A stretch of 64,000 nucleotides of DNA from Kordia sp965283645 (GTDB lineage Bacteria; Bacteroidota; Bacteroidia; Flavobacteriales; Flavobacteriaceae). The DNA is taken from NCBI RefSeq assembly GCF_965283645.1, contig NZ_CBDIPG010000001.1, positions 4,898,001 through 4,962,000 on the forward strand. Reading direction: 5' to 3'. The notes beneath the pieces were generated by a model, which did no database searches, was not told the origin of the DNA, and was given only the letters and a program-made list of their open reading frames with translations. Positions 61,278-64,000 of this stretch are shown here, piece by piece. The position numbers were made by a program, and so were the translations under genes. Position 1 is the stretch's first letter. Every line of letters starts with the position of its first letter.

Positions 61278-62336
61278 TTATGCTTTCTGTTCTTTGTTAA
61301 AATACACTAAGTAATAATACATTTGCTTTTCTTCGTCCCAACCTTTTTCTACAAACTTCTCCGCAGATTCTGGATTGATGAAATCAAGTTTAATTTGAAT
61401 ATTCGTATCTAAATTAATAGTGTTTTTAATACTTTTTCGAGCAGATGAAACGGCTTTGTTTGCAATTGGAAATTCAGAAACATCTTCAATACTGTATTTT
61501 GGACCTTTCTCAACTTTATAATGTTTAAATTCTGGAATCAAATCCGGATTCTCAATTACATCATTTAAAAACTCTGTTTCTTCAAACGTATCATTTTTTG
61601 CAAAATGATTCACAGCTCTGTTCATAAACATTACTTCTTCCTTCTTATCTTCCGCAGGAAAAACAACATCTTTTGCAAAATTTTGACAGAATTTCAAATA
61701 TTTTTTGGTGTAAAAATTCTCGTCAGCAAACGCATCAACACCTAAAAAATGATCTAACCAATATTTAGTATCGTATTTATTACTGTCAACCGATAAAATT
61801 TTATAACCTTCTTCCTTTTTTACATTAAAAATAATGCAGCCTTTATCCAACTTGTTTAATGAAACTCCTTGTTGAAATAAGACATCTAAATTACTTCCGT
61901 TTTCTTCAAACTGAAGAAAGTCGTTCTTAATCTCTGATTTAAAAATTCCAACGGCATCTACTTTTTCATTATCAATAACAACGTTTTCAAAATATCCAAC
62001 ATACACTTCACCACTTTTAATATGTGGATGTTGCGATTGTTCAAACAATAAAGAAGCTATCTTTTTTGAATTTTCATGAATAGAAGCTGGATCATTAAAA
62101 ACAGCAGTTACAATTGCAAACAACTGATTAAATTCGATATCAACTTCATTCGTAAACTGAAAATAATTTTCTTCTTTTTCTCTAAAAGGTTTGAAAAAAT
62201 ATTCTTTAAGTAATGGTGTAATTTCATCCGTTAATTGATACGGTTCTGAAGAAAGAAACACATTTTCATTTCTACTTTTATTTCCAACTTTATGAATAGA
62301 TAACGAATCTATTTGTGCACTGTATAAATTGATCAT
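61278..62336 (-). CDS. 37-kDa nucleoid-associated protein (NdpA family)
   Basis: A 352-residue cytoplasmic protein with the NA37/NdpA fold seen in E. coli YejK. Visible are the start LYSAQIDSLSIHKVGNKSRNE, FEQSQHPHIKSGEVYVGYF (about residues 93-111), GIFKSEIKNDFLQF, and KGCIIFNVKKEEGYKILSVD. E. coli YejK binds nucleoid DNA and topoisomerases; a role in phage defence or DNA organisation is not shown. Length matches the family. The start ATG 62336 is clear. Confidence 0.88.
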   Translation of the reverse strand: MINLYSAQIDSLSIHKVGNKSRNENVFLSSEPYQLTDEITPLLKEYFFKPFREKEENYFQFTNEVDIEFNQLFAIVTAVFNDPASIHENSKKIASLLFEQSQHPHIKSGEVYVGYFENVVIDNEKVDAVGIFKSEIKNDFLQFEENGSNLDVLFQQGVSLNKLDKGCIIFNVKKEEGYKILSVDSNKYDTKYWLDHFLGVDAFADENFYTKKYLKFCQNFAKDVVFPAEDKKEEVMFMNRAVNHFAKNDTFEETEFLNDVIENPDLIPEFKHYKVEKGPKYSIEDVSEFPIANKAVSSARKSIKNTINLDTNIQIKLDFINPESAEKFVEKGWDEEKQMYYYLVYFNKEQKA

Positions 62337-62536
62337 TATAGGGTATTTTATTTTCTGAGAATACTAGTTTCCAAAGACGAAATTATACGTCTTTTAGAAT
62401 CTGTTGCTGATTGGCAAAAGTAATAGAAAAAAACTTAAAAAATACCTTGACGCTGCTCGTTTTATTCACAATAAAATAAGAAACACCTACACAAATGATT
62501 TTGAGCAGCATAAAAGAAAATGGTCTTTTATAAAAC

Positions 62537-62570
62537 AAAAAAAGTCGGAAGATTTTTTCTTCCGACTGTA
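62537..62570 (-). terminator. Terminator of the 62592 precursor gene
   Basis: agtcggaaga and tcttccgact arms with a T5 loop; on the minus strand a T run follows. It lies 25 bp past the stop. Confidence 0.85.
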
Positions 62571-62591
62571 ACTGAACCTAAGTTCATTTTT

Positions 62592-62816
62592 TTATTTATC
62601 GCCAGTACAACCGTGACATGAATTATTAGGACAAGACATTGTCTGATCTGGTCCACCTGTGCAACCTATTTCTGAGTTACATCCAGGGCCATCAATTACA
62701 GAGATAAGTGTGCCGATAGAAATTGTCGTAAAAGTTCCGCCACTAAGTGCATTCTTTTTAAAATTTGAAACTAAACTCTTGTTCAAATTCAACGATTTTA
62801 AATTTCTTTTTTTCAT
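62592..62816 (-). CDS. GG-leader RiPP precursor peptide (5 Cys core)
   Basis: A 74-residue peptide. The leader is MKKRNLKSLNLNKSLVSNF and ends LSGG at about residues 24-27, with a variation of the usual KKSIS. The core begins TFTTISIGTLISV, a Thr/Ile/Ser stretch like that of the 939 gene, then has five Cys (GPGC, IGC, MSC, NSC, HGC) with several Gly. It is a single-gene unit with a strong terminator. It stands only 255 bp from the nucleoid protein gene and 1.4 kb from the other precursor at 61030. Confidence 0.75.
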   Translation of the reverse strand: MKKRNLKSLNLNKSLVSNFKKNALSGGTFTTISIGTLISVIDGPGCNSEIGCTGGPDQTMSCPNNSCHGCTGDK

Positions 62817-62914
62817 AATAATAAGGTTTTATAATAATGATTAATTAATAACTCAAACCTATAAGATTTCTGAACAAGAATAAAATAATGATAATCGTCA
62901 TTTATAAATCACGA

Positions 62915-62958
62915 CAAAAAAAGCCAATGAAACTGCATAACGCGGTCATTGGCTTGTT
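62915..62958 (-). terminator. Terminator of the pRiA4b ORF-3-like gene
   Basis: aagccaatga and tcattggctt pair around about 15 bases and run into T residues on the minus strand. Confidence 0.8.
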
Positions 62959-63040
62959 ATTTTATAAGATTTTAAGGCAATTATTTTTTAGAATTACTTT
63001 GCAACGCTTATCCTATTTTAGGTAACTACGTTTGTTCAAA

Positions 63041-63553
63041 CTAGTTCCAATTTTCGTCAAAATTTAAACTATCATAATCATTAATGTCTAAATCTTCATC
63101 ATCATCTTTCAATCCGTATGGATCTTGTTCGGCTTCAAACTGTTTGTCTGGCGCGCTATCTGGTAAAATTCCGTGTGTAAACAATAAGTTTGGGTACAAT
63201 TCTCCAACTACAGGTTCGGCAATTTCAGCAAGTTCTACCAAAAATGTCCACATGTTTAAAAAATCGTACACATAAATCAATCGTGTTTGATCTTCAGACA
63301 AAACACCATCTAATGTAGTTTCATTCATCAATCGAATAGAATTTTGTCCTTCGCTCATATCAAACTGAGAAATTTCTTCTCCTTGATTCCATTCATCATC
63401 ACTCACATAAAAAGACGCCATTTCCATTCCGTCAAAACCAAATGCTTGTGTAATGGCATTGTGAAAGTCTTCAAAAGTTGCATCTTCCTGAATTTCAATA
63501 TCTCGGAACACATCTTCTTTGGCATCTAATATAACTCTGAATCTATAAATCAT
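63041..63553 (-). CDS. Plasmid pRiA4b ORF-3-like protein
   Basis: A 170-residue acidic cytoplasmic protein. It starts MIYRFRVILDAKEDVFRDIEI, followed by FEDFHNAITQAFGFDG and MASFYVSDDEWNQGEE, which mark the pRiA4b ORF-3 family. Despite the plasmid name it is a common chromosomal protein in Bacteroidota; its function is unknown. The C-terminal tail is very rich in Asp/Glu. A -7 box (TAGATTTG) at 63576-63583 overlaps the end of the ctaA gene upstream. Confidence 0.85.
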   Translation of the reverse strand: MIYRFRVILDAKEDVFRDIEIQEDATFEDFHNAITQAFGFDGMEMASFYVSDDEWNQGEEISQFDMSEGQNSIRLMNETTLDGVLSEDQTRLIYVYDFLNMWTFLVELAEIAEPVVGELYPNLLFTHGILPDSAPDKQFEAEQDPYGLKDDDEDLDINDYDSLNFDENWN

Positions 63554-63575
63554 GACCTTTTAAAAATTTGGATTG

Positions 63576-63583
63576 CAAATCTA
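63576..63583 (-). promoter_or_regulatory. -7 promoter element of the ORF-3-like gene
   Basis: TAGATTTG on the minus strand matches TAnnTTTG, 22 bp before the ATG. Confidence 0.4.
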
Positions 63584-64000
63584 CAAACTTTCTACGTTGT
63601 TTACCGCTTTATTTGCTTCTAAGATAAGATAAAATTGAATTCCGAATAAAATGGTCGCAATTACAATATGTATAGTTTGTGTTCCAAATGGAAAATCAAA
63701 GTAATACATGGCAATTCCCGAAATGATTTCTAACACTAATAAAACCATAACCCAATATATCTTTTTGAAACCTAATTGTAATTTTCGGAATCTGTAAAAT
63801 AAGGCTACATTCACCAAGAATACAACAACAGAAAACGTTCTGTGAACATAAAAATCGAGTTCTGGTTTGGCAAGCCATAACTCCTTACTTGTTTCTCCTA
63901 ATGTGTGAATTTGCTCGTCTACAAACTGTCGAACTTGTGTTCCTAATACAACTTGAATCAATGTTAAAATAATAGAAACATAGAGTAATTGTGTGAAAAT
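63581..64000 (-). CDS. ctaA: Heme A synthase (COX15/CtaA), 3' part
   Basis: The frame stays open to the right edge of the window: before the TTG-like codon at 63961 it still reads IFTQLLYVSIILT, so the true N-terminus lies outside. The visible 139 residues contain VVLGTQVRQFVDEQI, a typical COX15/CtaA signature, a conserved VHR, and three membrane helices (VVVFLVNVALFY, WVMVLLVLEIISGIAMYY, VIATILFGIQFYLIL). CtaA oxidises heme O to heme A for cytochrome oxidase. Only the C-terminal half is seen. Confidence 0.85.
   Translation of the reverse strand: MFTQLLYVSIILTLIQVVLGTQVRQFVDEQIHTLGETSKELWLAKPELDFYVHRTFSVVVFLVNVALFYRFRKLQLGFKKIYWVMVLLVLEIISGIAMYYFDFPFGTQTIHIVIATILFGIQFYLILEANKAVNNVESL

Overview
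The window looks like chromosomal DNA of a marine Flavobacteriaceae bacterium (Bacteroidota), probably close to Kordia; the genus is an inference. It is AT-rich. Several genes carry the Bacteroidota -7 promoter element TAnnTTTG. It encodes type IX secretion (T9SS) sorting tails of both type A and type B, flavobacterial families such as DUF6090, and many short 'MKK..LKSL.LNKK.IS.L...GG' precursor peptides. No rRNA, tRNA, CRISPR array, insertion sequence or prophage was seen.

Layout. 1-3.3 kb: the end of a DUF922 gene, a DUF3820 gene, two precursor peptides, and an amidase/lipoprotein/helical-protein cassette. 3.5-7.3 kb: housekeeping genes pyrG and yidC. 7.3-16.2 kb: extragenic palindromes, a GH3 glycosidase, a lipoprotein, a 101-bp repeat array, mnmA, a secreted subtilase, a nitronate monooxygenase-like enzyme, a VOC protein and two further precursor peptides. 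16.3-21.1 kb: a DUF6090 protein, an M23 peptidase with a 39-aa membrane peptide behind it, a class-A-beta-lactamase-like lipoprotein, and lysA. 21.4-22.6 kb: four precursor peptide genes in a row. 23-36.3 kb: sucC, hsp20, a methyltransferase, a radical SAM protein, a FAD/NAD(P) protein, PhnA, an atypical SDR, DUF1456, a cold-shock protein, an ABC transporter and uvrB.

36.6-58.7 kb is the most striking part: about 20 kb of co-oriented minus-strand genes for four giant exported proteins (1612, about 698, 2132 and 2227 aa). Each has a signal peptide and a different N-terminal head: choice-of-anchor L, a DUF3344-like/CARDB region, an L-type lectin, or a propeller-like region. Three have long arrays, and the 698-aa one a short array, of a roughly 90-aa Asp-rich 'CDxDxDG..FDLT' repeat. 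All four end in a T9SS type B sorting domain. The two largest are tandem paralogues whose last 3.3 kb is nearly identical without any indel, and a short relic of a third C-terminus lies between them. This suggests duplication followed by gene conversion.

59-64 kb: a BcrAB-like ABC transporter divergent from a tenth precursor peptide with a different leader, a nucleoid-associated protein, one more LNK-type precursor, a pRiA4b ORF-3-like protein and the end of ctaA (COX15).

Two candidate systems stand out. One is the scattered family of lanthipeptide-like precursors, with no modification enzyme or peptidase-exporter in the window; such enzymes would have to act in trans. The other is the surface-protein locus that exchanges stalk sequence between different heads. 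Both readings rest on sequence patterns only.
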